From the NCBI RefSeq assembly GCF_029846715.1, contig NZ_JARVWW010000041.1:1-64000 (forward strand): DNA of 64,000 nt, written 5' to 3'. Below the pieces are notes generated by a model, which was given only the letters and a program-made list of their open reading frames with translations, was not told where the DNA came from and did no database searches. The position numbers were made by a program, and so were the translations under genes. Positions within the stretch are counted from its first letter, which is position 1, and the number at the start of each line of letters is the position of its first letter. Below are positions 19,608-27,578 of the stretch, piece by piece. Source of the stretch: Bradyrhizobium nivariense (GTDB lineage Bacteria; Pseudomonadota; Alphaproteobacteria; Rhizobiales; Xanthobacteraceae).

Positions 19608-20408
19608 ATGATCTACCGCAGCGCCGATTGGTACGACCAGCTCTATCCGCAGGCAACATTATGGGCCGAGCAATGCTTTCAGCTTGCGCAGGTTCACGCC
19701 TCGTATCCGCCGGGTGCAGTCCTGGACATCGGATGTGGGACCGGCCACGCGCTCACTCGCTTCGCTAGGGAAGGGATCGAATGCTGGGGCGTTGATCTCC
19801 TCCCGATGATGGTCGAGGCCGCCAAAATACGTTGTCCTACGGCGAATATCCGGATCGGCGATATGGGCCATCTGGAGTTAGGCAGGACTTTCGACGTGGT
19901 CATCTCCCTCGGATCCGTCTTTGCTCACGCGCTCACAAATGACGATGTGCGGGCGACGCTCGACGCGATGGCGGTCCACACCAATCCGGGGGGCATTCTC
20001 ATACTAGAAATGCTTAACGGTAGCGCCGTGCTTACCGGCGTCATTGGACCTGCCGAATTGTCCGTCCGGCTGCAAAAGCCTGGGGTCACGTATCGTGGCG
20101 ATGCAAGTTTTGTCATCGACCGCCGGCGGTCGCGAATGCAGCTTACACGGGTTTGGCACCGCAATGATCAGATTGCTTGGGCAGAGCAAAGTGAAATTCG
20201 TCTCATGATGCCGCTCGAGCTTGAGGGCTGGCTGGATCAAGCAGGCTTTAACTTGGTCGCCATTGCAGACAACGCAGCAATGGAGCTTTCGGAACTCGCC
20301 GGTCACAGACTTTGGGTAGTCGCGCGGCGAAGGGCTTCCAAAGCACCCTCAGTGGAGCGGACGGGGCAGATCGGGAGTTCGCTACACCCTTGCGGTTCGA
20401 GGCCTTGA
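19608..20408 (+). CDS. Class I SAM-dependent methyltransferase
   Basis: A 266-aa methyltransferase with VLDIGCGTG at residues 38-46, CWGVDLLPMMVEAA, FDVVISLGSVFAHALT and NPGGILILEML, the order of the Methyltransf_25/11 fold. The start at 19608 (ATGATCTACCGC) is preferred to the longer frame from 19461, which would overlap the upstream ligase. It lies 67 bp after the ligase and 111 bp before phnG on the same strand. The acceptor is unknown; methylation of a phosphonate or conjugate is possible from context only. Confidence 0.82.
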   Translation: MIYRSADWYDQLYPQATLWAEQCFQLAQVHASYPPGAVLDIGCGTGHALTRFAREGIECWGVDLLPMMVEAAKIRCPTANIRIGDMGHLELGRTFDVVISLGSVFAHALTNDDVRATLDAMAVHTNPGGILILEMLNGSAVLTGVIGPAELSVRLQKPGVTYRGDASFVIDRRRSRMQLTRVWHRNDQIAWAEQSEIRLMMPLELEGWLDQAGFNLVAIADNAAMELSELAGHRLWVVARRRASKAPSVERTGQIGSSLHPCGSRP

Positions 20409-20519
20409 TGACGAATACCCGTCCGGATCTGGAGTGATCCACTGCCAAAGCTCAGACCACGAGGGCCGAAGTCTGCAATTTGTCGCTTCGGTGCCGAATT
20501 TGAGGCGCTAGAGAGTGTG

Positions 20520-20996
20520 ATGTCTGCAACAGATAAAATGAACCGGACGGTCTCTACGACCGCGTCCCGAAGCGAATGGATGACAGTACTCGCGCTATCC
20601 CAAACAGGCGATCTCGAGAGACACTGGAGAGAGTTCGATAGCCATCCGAAGTTTGCCTGGATCAAGAAGCCAGAGCTAGGAACTGTTCTTGTTCGCGCAC
20701 GTGCCAGCCGAACCGGCTGCATATTCGAGCTGGGAGAGATGACGATAACACGCTGTTCTGTTGAGATCGGGGGCGGCATCGTTGGCCACGCTTATGTTGC
20801 CGGGCGGAACAAGCGCCACGCCGCGATTGCTGCGATTTTCGATGCGCTCTTCCAGAGCAGCGGTGACATGAAACGTCGCGCAGAGGCAGTCTTTGTTGAT
20901 CTGCGCTCCTGCTTGAACGCTCGTCGAGGAAAGGTCGCGGCCCAGGCCTACGCCAGTTCTGTCGACTTCTTCATGCAACTGCAGGAGCAAGCGTAA
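20520..20996 (+). CDS. phnG: C-P lyase subunit PhnG
   Basis: PhnG (158 aa) is part of the PhnGHIJ core complex of carbon-phosphorus lyase; with PhnH, PhnI and PhnL it makes ribose 1-phosphonate 5-triphosphate from ATP and a phosphonate. The family core is clear: RSEWMTVLALSQTGDLERHW, GEMTITRCSVEIGGGIVGHAYVAGRNKRHA and the alpha-helical tail. ATG 20520 is preceded by an in-frame GTG at 20517. It overlaps phnH by one base (TAATG). A truncated second phnG exists at 2384 on the other strand. Confidence 0.93.
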   Translation: MSATDKMNRTVSTTASRSEWMTVLALSQTGDLERHWREFDSHPKFAWIKKPELGTVLVRARASRTGCIFELGEMTITRCSVEIGGGIVGHAYVAGRNKRHAAIAAIFDALFQSSGDMKRRAEAVFVDLRSCLNARRGKVAAQAYASSVDFFMQLQEQA

Positions 20997-21598
20997 TGGG
21001 CTTCAAGTCCGTGGCTCCAACGGTTGAAACTGCAGCACCTCCAGATATTCATACTGAAGGGCGAACCTTTCGCTGCATCCTGCGCGCGATGAGCAGGCCA
21101 GGAAGCATCACAGCAGTGTGTGGTGCAGCAAGCGAACGAACTCCGCTTCCTCCCGCTATCGCATCAGTCGCACTCTGCCTGTTCGACGCTGAAACGCCGG
21201 TATGGCTCGATGCGACATTCAACACCGAACCGGTTCGGCGATATTTTGGGCTGCACACGGGAGTACCGATCGTGAACGGGGCCGAACGGGCATCGTTTGC
21301 ACTCATTGGAGCGCCCACGATCATGCCGTCGCTCGAAGCGTTTCGTCATGGCGAACAAGATTATCCGGATCGTTCGACGACGCTGCTCGTTCAGGTCGCG
21401 AGCCTCACGAGCGGGCCATCGATTTGTGTCGCGGGCCCCGGAATCGAATCCCGGACGACGCTCAACCCGGATGGCTTGCCCTCCTGGTTCTGGTCCTCAT
21501 GGGATGCGAACGTCGATCGATTTCCGCTTGGAATCGATATTGTGTTCACGGATGGGCATAATCTCGTCGGTTTGCCCCGCACCACTAAGCGGGTCTGA
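20996..21598 (+). CDS. phnH: C-P lyase subunit PhnH
   Basis: PhnH, 200 aa, usual family length. Typical segments: TFRCILRAMSRPGSI near the N-terminus, ALCLFDAETPVWLD, FALIGAPTIMP, GPGIESRTTLNPDGLP and FPLGIDIVFTDGHNLVGLPRTT near the C-terminus. It belongs to the PhnGHIJ complex in the cytoplasm. The start overlaps the stop of phnG and phnI follows after 3 bases, as expected for a tightly coupled operon. Confidence 0.95.
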   Translation: MGFKSVAPTVETAAPPDIHTEGRTFRCILRAMSRPGSITAVCGAASERTPLPPAIASVALCLFDAETPVWLDATFNTEPVRRYFGLHTGVPIVNGAERASFALIGAPTIMPSLEAFRHGEQDYPDRSTTLLVQVASLTSGPSICVAGPGIESRTTLNPDGLPSWFWSSWDANVDRFPLGIDIVFTDGHNLVGLPRTTKRV

Positions 21599-21601
21599 CA
21601 A

Positions 21602-22684
21602 ATGTACTTCAAGATACGTGGGGGCGAGAGAGCCATTGCGGCTTCTCAAAATCTGCTTGCCGTAAAACGCAGGGGCGACCCGGCAGTACCAGAGCTTGCG
21701 ATAGAGCAAATAATGGAACAGATGGCCCTTGCCGTTGATCGCGTCATGATGGAGGGCGCGCTCTATGACCGCACGCTTGCCGCCGTGGCAATCAAGCAGG
21801 CACAAGGAGATCTTGTGGAGGCCTGCTTTCTTGTGCGTGCGGCCCGCGCAACCCTGGAACGGTTTGGCGTAAGCGAACCCGTCAATCCCGCCCGGATGAC
21901 CGTGAGGCGACGTATATCGACAACCCACAAAGATGTCCCTGGAGGGCAGATCCTGGGGCCCACATACGATTACACCCACCGCCTTGTCGATTTTGGCTTG
22001 CACTCAACTACAAATTCGATGGAGGAGCTGGAGGAAGCAGCCGTTCCTGGTGATGCATCTGAAGCGCTCAGCCGCGACCTTGCGTCCCTGACGGAAGCCG
22101 AACTGATCGAGGTCGAGGCGGGCCCGGTGGATGAAGAACTAGCCAGCGATGAACGTGGCGCGAGCTTGCAAGCTCTGGCTCGCGGGGACGAGGGATTTCT
22201 TCTCGGGCTCGCTTATTCGAGCATGCGCGGCCACGGCGATACGGAGCCGCTGGCCGGTGAAATACGGTTCGGCGAACTCGTCGTGGAGATGAGGATCCCA
22301 GAGCTCGGCATCACAGTTGGAATTGGTGAGATCTCTGTGACGGAGTGTCAGACGCTCCATCCCTTCATGGGAAGCGAACAGAAGGCGCCCCAGTTCTCCC
22401 GCGGCTATGGCCTCGTCTTCGGCCAGTCAGAGCGCAAGGCCATCTCAATGGCAGTCATCGATCGCGCGCTTCGGGCGGAAGAATTCGGAGAGGAGGAAAA
22501 GCATCCGATACAAGACAGAGAGTTCGTCGTGTCTCATGCAGACAATGTCAAGGCTTCCGGGTTCGTCCAGGTGCTGAAGCTTCCCCACTACGTGCACTTC
22601 CAAGGACGATTGCAGTTGCTGCGAGAGCTTCGTTCTGACTTCGAGACTAAGCACTGCAAGGCCGGCAAAAGGGAGAAATCATGA
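21602..22684 (+). CDS. phnI: C-P lyase subunit PhnI
   Basis: PhnI, 360 aa, usual length about 355. It is the nucleosidase-like subunit that, with PhnGHL, displaces adenine from ATP by the phosphonate. Family landmarks: MYFKIRGGERAIAASQNLL at the start, RRISTTHKDVPGGQILGPTYDYTHRLVDF, GFLLGLAYSSMRGHGDTEP, and DFVSHADNVKASGFVQHLKLPHYVDF-like sequence at the end (here FVVSHADNVKASGFVQVLKLP). The start is 3 bases after phnH; its stop overlaps phnJ by 4 bp. No disruption seen. Confidence 0.96.
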   Translation: MYFKIRGGERAIAASQNLLAVKRRGDPAVPELAIEQIMEQMALAVDRVMMEGALYDRTLAAVAIKQAQGDLVEACFLVRAARATLERFGVSEPVNPARMTVRRRISTTHKDVPGGQILGPTYDYTHRLVDFGLHSTTNSMEELEEAAVPGDASEALSRDLASLTEAELIEVEAGPVDEELASDERGASLQALARGDEGFLLGLAYSSMRGHGDTEPLAGEIRFGELVVEMRIPELGITVGIGEISVTECQTLHPFMGSEQKAPQFSRGYGLVFGQSERKAISMAVIDRALRAEEFGEEEKHPIQDREFVVSHADNVKASGFVQVLKLPHYVHFQGRLQLLRELRSDFETKHCKAGKREKS

Positions 22685-23613
22685 GCATGGATCCGCTCGA
22701 AACCTTTGCACAAGAAGTGCCGTCTTACAACTTTGCCTTTCTAGACGGACATACAAAGAGGAGCATCCGGCGCGCAATTCTAAAAGCGGTGGCCATCCCT
22801 GGGTATCAGGTACCGTTTGAGAGCCGTGAAATGCCCATGCCGCCTGGATGGGGCACCGGCGGACTGCAAGTGACCGCGAGTTTACTTACGCCTGACGACG
22901 TGCTGAAGGTGATCGACCAAGGTGCAGATGATGCGACAAACGCGATCACAATCCGCTCGTTTTTTTCCAAAGTAGCCGGCGTCCCAACGACCGAGCGCAC
23001 GAGCCGTGCCACGATCATCCAGACTCGCCACCGGATTCCTGAAACGCCCTTGGCAGAGGACCAAATACTCGTCCTACAAGTACCGGAGCCAGAGCCATTT
23101 CGTCGCCTACTCCCAAGGGAGACCGAGACGCGGAGGCTTCATGGTTTAGCCGACTATGGCCTGATGTCGCTGCTGCTCTACGAAAATATCGCCAGGATTG
23201 GCCGCATTGCGCTCGCCTATGACTATCCGGTCCGGGTTCATGATCGCTATATCGCCTCACCATCACCAATTCCCACATTCGACAACCCGAAGCTCCACCG
23301 TAGCAGGGCTCTCGCCATTTTCGGAGCGGGGCGCGAAAAGCGAATTTATGCCATTCCGCCCTATACCAAGGTCGAAAGCCTCGATTTCGATGACCATCCA
23401 TTCGCGGTTCAGACTTGGGCCAGCCGTTGCTCGATCTGCGGAGCCGCGCACAGCTATCTCGATGAGTTAGGACGAGGCGAAGACGGTGAGGTCCGCTACG
23501 CTTGTTCGGATACCGATTATTGTGCCAGCCGCACCGAGGCGGACGGTATCCTTCCGCCACAACGCAGGGCAATGCGTGCAGACCAGCCGAACAAAAGAGA
23601 GAGAACCGACTGA
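22681..23613 (+). CDS. phnJ: C-P lyase catalytic subunit PhnJ
   Basis: PhnJ, 310 aa, the radical SAM enzyme that cleaves the C-P bond of ribose 1-phosphonate 5-phosphate. The four conserved cysteines are present as C250-x2-C253-x21-C275-x5-C281 (CSIC and CSDTDYC). The glycine proposed to carry a radical (G32 in E. coli) is kept in IPGYQVPF (G41). REMPMPPGWGTGG, TERTSRATIIQTRHRIPETPL, FGAGREKRIYAIPP and DFDDHPF are further landmarks. The start overlaps phnI (ATGA) and the stop overlaps phnM (TGATG). The key residues argue for an active enzyme. Confidence 0.97.
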   Translation: MSMDPLETFAQEVPSYNFAFLDGHTKRSIRRAILKAVAIPGYQVPFESREMPMPPGWGTGGLQVTASLLTPDDVLKVIDQGADDATNAITIRSFFSKVAGVPTTERTSRATIIQTRHRIPETPLAEDQILVLQVPEPEPFRRLLPRETETRRLHGLADYGLMSLLLYENIARIGRIALAYDYPVRVHDRYIASPSPIPTFDNPKLHRSRALAIFGAGREKRIYAIPPYTKVESLDFDDHPFAVQTWASRCSICGAAHSYLDELGRGEDGEVRYACSDTDYCASRTEADGILPPQRRAMRADQPNKRERTD

Positions 23614-24782
23614 TGTGGCTTGATATGAGGAGCGGCGCGGTCGCGGGTGCCCCAAAACCCCTAGTATTCACAAACGCGCGGATCGTCACTGAGACGGAGA
23701 TCGTTACGGGAGCCGTTCGAGTCGAAGCTGACCTCATTAGCTCGATCGGAAGGGAAAGTGGTGGGGCTGCCTTGGAGGTCGACTGCGCGGGAGACTTTCT
23801 GCTACCCGGAGTCATCGACGTACATACCGACCATCTTGAAAAACACGCGATGCCACGTGCACGCGTGTTCTGGCCGATGGCGCCGGCCGCGCTCGTGTAT
23901 GACGCCGTAATTGCAGCTGCCGGCATTACTACAGTTTTCGATTCACTGTGCATCGGTGCTGCTGGAAAGCCCTATCGAAAAAAACTTCTTCACAAGATGA
24001 TCGAGGGTATCCAAACGGCCAGAGAGGCGGGCCTACTCCGAGCCGAGCATTTGCTGCATTTGCGTTGCGATATTCTCGATCCTGATCTGGACCAGGACCT
24101 GAAACGGTACATCGACGAGCCAACGCTGCGCTTCATAACCATACTGGACGACAGCGCGGCGCGACACTCGGATGACTACTATCGCCGAGTACAGCGCGAG
24201 CGAGGCCCCGTCAGCGACCGGGAGGTCGAAGAGCGGTTACGCGCTAGCCTGGCAAACGATTCCATCATAGCGGCGCAAACACGGCGGTGGGTCGTACAGC
24301 TGGCTCAAAGGCGCGGCATCCCTGTGGCCAATCACGATGACAGCCGCGCTTCTCACATCGACGAAGCCGTCCAACTCGGCATGTCTATTCTCGAGTTTGC
24401 CATTACGAACGACGCCGCCGATGCGGCACATTCCGCTGGCATAACACTCATCGCGGGCGCTCCTAATGTCGTCAATGGCGGCTCGCATTTCGGTAACGTG
24501 TCCGCCGCCGATCTTGTCCTGCGGGGGATGGCCACGATCCTTTGCTCCGACTATGTGCCCGCGAGCCTTGTCCAGGCTGCGTTCATACTCGCCCAACGTG
24601 AGGGTGGACCATCACTGCCGAAGGCTATTGCAACAATCTCGGCAAACCCTGCCCGAGCCTTTGGCCTTTCCGATCGAGGAGTTCTCGCGCCCGGCAGACG
24701 GGCCGACATCGTCCGCGTCTCCCTGATTGACCAAGTCCCGGTCGTGAAGGCGGTCTGGCGCCAAGGACAACGCGTCATATAG
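23613..24782 (+). CDS. phnM: PhnM, ribose 1-phosphonate 5-triphosphate diphosphatase
   Basis: An amidohydrolase-superfamily protein of 389 aa. It removes diphosphate from the PhnGHIL product to give the substrate of PhnJ. Metal ligands are seen in PGVIDVHTDHLEKH, VANHDDSRASHIDEAVQLG and LCSDYVPASL; it ends with the APGRRADIVRV strand typical of amidohydrolases. The start at 23613 overlaps the phnJ stop; the longer frame from 23502 lies inside phnJ and is rejected. Location between phnJ and phnK is unusual, since phnK normally follows phnJ directly. Confidence 0.92.
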   Translation: MWLDMRSGAVAGAPKPLVFTNARIVTETEIVTGAVRVEADLISSIGRESGGAALEVDCAGDFLLPGVIDVHTDHLEKHAMPRARVFWPMAPAALVYDAVIAAAGITTVFDSLCIGAAGKPYRKKLLHKMIEGIQTAREAGLLRAEHLLHLRCDILDPDLDQDLKRYIDEPTLRFITILDDSAARHSDDYYRRVQRERGPVSDREVEERLRASLANDSIIAAQTRRWVVQLAQRRGIPVANHDDSRASHIDEAVQLGMSILEFAITNDAADAAHSAGITLIAGAPNVVNGGSHFGNVSAADLVLRGMATILCSDYVPASLVQAAFILAQREGGPSLPKAIATISANPARAFGLSDRGVLAPGRRADIVRVSLIDQVPVVKAVWRQGQRVI

Positions 24783-24821
24783 CGGGGCGCATAAGTCGCG
24801 GGACAGGTGCGGATTTAGGAC

Positions 24822-25718
24822 ATGCCAGGACAAGACTCCAAAAAGTGTAAGGCAAATCGGACCGCTGTGAGGGCCAACGAATCCGTGCCACCATGCCCGA
24901 TCCGTACATCGGGAGCCCGTGCCGCTAGTTTACCAGAGGGCCGCTCCAGTGGACCGCTCCTCCAGGTCTCCGGTGTCTCGAAGTCTTATGGCAGCCGGGT
25001 CGGGTGCGCGGATGTGTCGTTCACGCTGCATCCTGGCGAGGTGCTAGGCATTGTCGGCGAGAGCGGGTCGGGGAAGTCAACGCTGCTGGCCTGCCTGTCG
25101 GGACGACTGACTCCCGATGCCGGCTCGATCATCTACAACGTGAAAGAACGCGGGTCGGTCAATATCATGGCGCTGTCGGAACTCGAGCGTCGGCAGCTTA
25201 CACGCACTGACTGGGGTGTTGTTCAGCAGAACGCGCGTGACGGGCTCAGAATGGATATCACCGCCGGCGGAAATATCGGCGAGCGGCTGATGGCGATCGG
25301 CGCACGCCATTATGGCAGTATCCGCGCCGAGGCCGAGGAGTGGCTGCAAAAGGTTGAGATCGACCTGTCACGGACCGACGACACGCCCAGAACCTTCTCC
25401 GGTGGCATGCAGCAGCGGCTGCAGATCGCCCGCAACCTAGTTACCAGGCCGCGCTTGGTGTTCATGGATGAACCGACCGGAGGGCTCGATGTGTCGGTGC
25501 AGGCCAAGCTGCTCGATCTATTGCGTGGGCTCGTACGTGAACTCGGTATCGCCGCCATCCTCGTCACTCACGACCTCGCCGTCGTGCGCCTGCTCGCCGA
25601 CCGCTTGATGGTCATGCAGCGCGGCCTCGTCATTGAAGAGGGGCTGACCGATCAGGTGCTCGACGACCCGCACCACCCCTACACCCAATTGCTCATCTCC
25701 TCGATTCTACGGGTCTGA
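24822..25718 (+). CDS. phnK: C-P lyase ABC-type subunit PhnK
   Basis: An ABC-fold ATPase (298 aa) that docks on PhnJ of the core complex; not a transporter part. Walker A GESGSGKST, the PhnK-specific RTDWGVVQQNARDGLRMDITAGGNIGER in the Q-loop area, signature FSGGMQQRLQIAR, Walker B RLVFMDEPTGGLD. The N-terminus is about 40 residues longer than usual (family about 255 aa); a later start cannot be chosen with confidence because no in-frame ATG lies near the family start. It lies 39 bp after phnM. Confidence 0.93.
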   Translation: MPGQDSKKCKANRTAVRANESVPPCPIRTSGARAASLPEGRSSGPLLQVSGVSKSYGSRVGCADVSFTLHPGEVLGIVGESGSGKSTLLACLSGRLTPDAGSIIYNVKERGSVNIMALSELERRQLTRTDWGVVQQNARDGLRMDITAGGNIGERLMAIGARHYGSIRAEAEEWLQKVEIDLSRTDDTPRTFSGGMQQRLQIARNLVTRPRLVFMDEPTGGLDVSVQAKLLDLLRGLVRELGIAAILVTHDLAVVRLLADRLMVMQRGLVIEEGLTDQVLDDPHHPYTQLLISSILRV

Positions 25719-25741
25719 GGCATCAAGGAACGCCAACCAAA

Positions 25742-26485
25742 ATGAACACCAGAGACATCCGTCTTCATGGCAGCGGCCTTTCAAAGACCTTCGTCCTTCA
25801 CGTGCAAGGCGGGGCGAAGATTCCTGTCTTTGACGGTATCGAGCTCACAGTCGCTTCAGGCGAGTGTGTCTGCCTTCATGGACCGTCCGGCGCAGGCAAG
25901 TCGACGCTGCTGCGCTCGCTCTACGCCAACTACAAGCCTGATACCGGTACCATCCTGGTTCACCATGATGGCGGCATGATTGACCTGCTCGCGGCAGAGC
26001 CGTGGGAGGTGATCGAGATCCGGCGTCGCACAATCGGCTATGTCAGCCAGTTCCTGCGAGTCATCCCAAGAGTGCCAACGCTCGACATTGTCGCCGAGCC
26101 AGTCATCGTCAACGGCGTTCCCTCAGAGGAGGCGTACGCCGCCGGCCGCACTTTGCTGTCCCGGCTACGCATCCCGGAACGGCTATGGTGTCTGGCACCT
26201 GCGACTTTCTCGGGCGGCGAGCAGCAGCGCGTCAACATTGCGCGCGGCTTCATCGCCGACTATCCGGTGCTGCTGCTCGACGAGCCGACCGCCTCGCTAG
26301 ACACCGCCAACCGGCTATCAGTCGTCGAGCTGATCAATGAGGCCAAGGCGCGGGGTACCGCCATAGTCGGTATCTTTCACGACGAGGAGGTGCGTGATGC
26401 TGTCGCCGATCGCCTGTTCGACGTCAGCAAGCAACCACTCCGCAAGTCCCCGCTCAGTTCCATAACCGCGGAGGCGGTCGGCTGA
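25742..26485 (+). CDS. phnL: C-P lyase ABC-type subunit PhnL
   Basis: PhnL, 247 aa, an ABC-fold ATPase required with PhnGHI for phosphonate-ribose formation. Walker A GPSGAGKST, RRRTIGYVSQFLRVIPRVPTLD in the Q-loop region, signature FSGGEQQRVNIARG, Walker B LLLDEPTASLD, and a degenerate C-terminus (FHDEEVRDAVADRLFDV) typical of PhnL. It follows phnK by 23 bp. It is the last intact gene of the operon; phnN behind it is decayed. Confidence 0.94.
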   Translation: MNTRDIRLHGSGLSKTFVLHVQGGAKIPVFDGIELTVASGECVCLHGPSGAGKSTLLRSLYANYKPDTGTILVHHDGGMIDLLAAEPWEVIEIRRRTIGYVSQFLRVIPRVPTLDIVAEPVIVNGVPSEEAYAAGRTLLSRLRIPERLWCLAPATFSGGEQQRVNIARGFIADYPVLLLDEPTASLDTANRLSVVELINEAKARGTAIVGIFHDEEVRDAVADRLFDVSKQPLRKSPLSSITAEAVG

Positions 26486-26994
26486 TCACGGAGCTGTCCT
26501 CACCCGCTCCGCGAGCTACTGCCCGCTAGTACCTGAACATCCGCTGACGAGTAGCGAGTAGCTGGCTCGGGCGGCGGTGCGTTTCCAGTGGAGTATGCTA
26601 CCGCTGCTGCGGAGCCGCTTCAGTTGCTTAGGGACGCACTGCGGTCGACGAACTGGGGCAAGCGCTCTCGCGGAGTTGTGGCGCGACGGCCTCCCTGTCC
26701 AATCGGTTCCCTGTAGATCGATCTGGCTGGGCTGCTTCATCGTGTTAGCTTTTGTGAGCTCGATCCAAACCCCGCCCCAATGTCTTCGGCCGCTTCCGCT
26801 TACACACATGACGCTCACCGATCGCGTTCCCGTTGACGGCCGGCCCGGCGTCAAGGGAGCCGGATACGGTCCTCGCCGAAGATTACAAAGTCCATGCCCT
26901 GTTCCTCTTCGTCCAAGCGTACAAGAGCAGGCCGGCGCGGATTTGTGGTGCGTTCGCAGTTCGCATTTGAAGATTCCGTACCGTTCTGAAAGAC
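26486..26994. other. Degraded DNA between phnL and the phnN relic
   Basis: About 500 bases without an intact frame that resembles a family. Probably part of the eroded operon end (phnO, DUF1045 or the start of phnN would be expected here), but no match is claimed. Confidence 0.35.
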
Positions 26995-27560
26995 GTCGTG
27001 TGAGAACGATGGGTCCTGGGCGCGACCAACTGGTCTTTGCTGTTGGCGCCAACGGCGCACGCAAGGAGAATTCTGGCATTGACCAGGCCCACAGGCAAAA
27101 GCGATCTAACTTCCGTCTTCCGTATCATCAACCGCCCCACGGCGGTTGACAAAGATCAGGAGCCCGCGACCGCCGAGGCCTTCGAACGGATCGTCCGGTT
27201 CTCTCTCAATTGGCACGCGCGCGACCTCTTTTACGATCAACTTGCGGTTATCATCCGAATGGATCGCTACTGGCAGCGTCATCGCCATCGATTGTGTGCC
27301 GTCGTGCTCGACGCCGGCCACCCGTTTTACGTCATCTCTGTCATCGCGCCGCCGGCGATAATTGCCGGCCTTCTGGCGCGGCCGTGAGAGCGGGGCTACG
27401 ATCGTCGATCATTTCGCCGGTGTGAGATCGCTCTGCATCTCTGCGCGCATTACCGGCCATATCAATGCGTTCAACATTCTCCGCAACGAGCGCACCGTTC
27501 GCCCTCCCCGGCGAGGGCAAGCCAACCCTGTCCTCGCCGCTGTCGGTCACAAACTCCACC
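26995..27560 (+). pseudogene. phnN relic (ribose 1,5-bisphosphokinase)
   Basis: PhnN turns ribose 1,5-bisphosphate, the C-P lyase by-product, into PRPP. The relic shows a decayed P-loop (GANGARKENSG where GPSGAGKDTL is expected), then in a second frame NRPTAVDKDQEPATAEAFER, FSLNWHARDLFYDQLAVII, and VVLDAGHPFYVISVIAPPAI followed by RRGRESGATI in a third. These follow PhnN order (HWEAHGLYYG, VSVTAPPEVLAARLAARGRE). The P-loop glycine/lysine spacing is lost and frameshifts break it. Confidence 0.7.
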
Positions 27561-27578
27561 GTATTCTTGACCAGGCTC

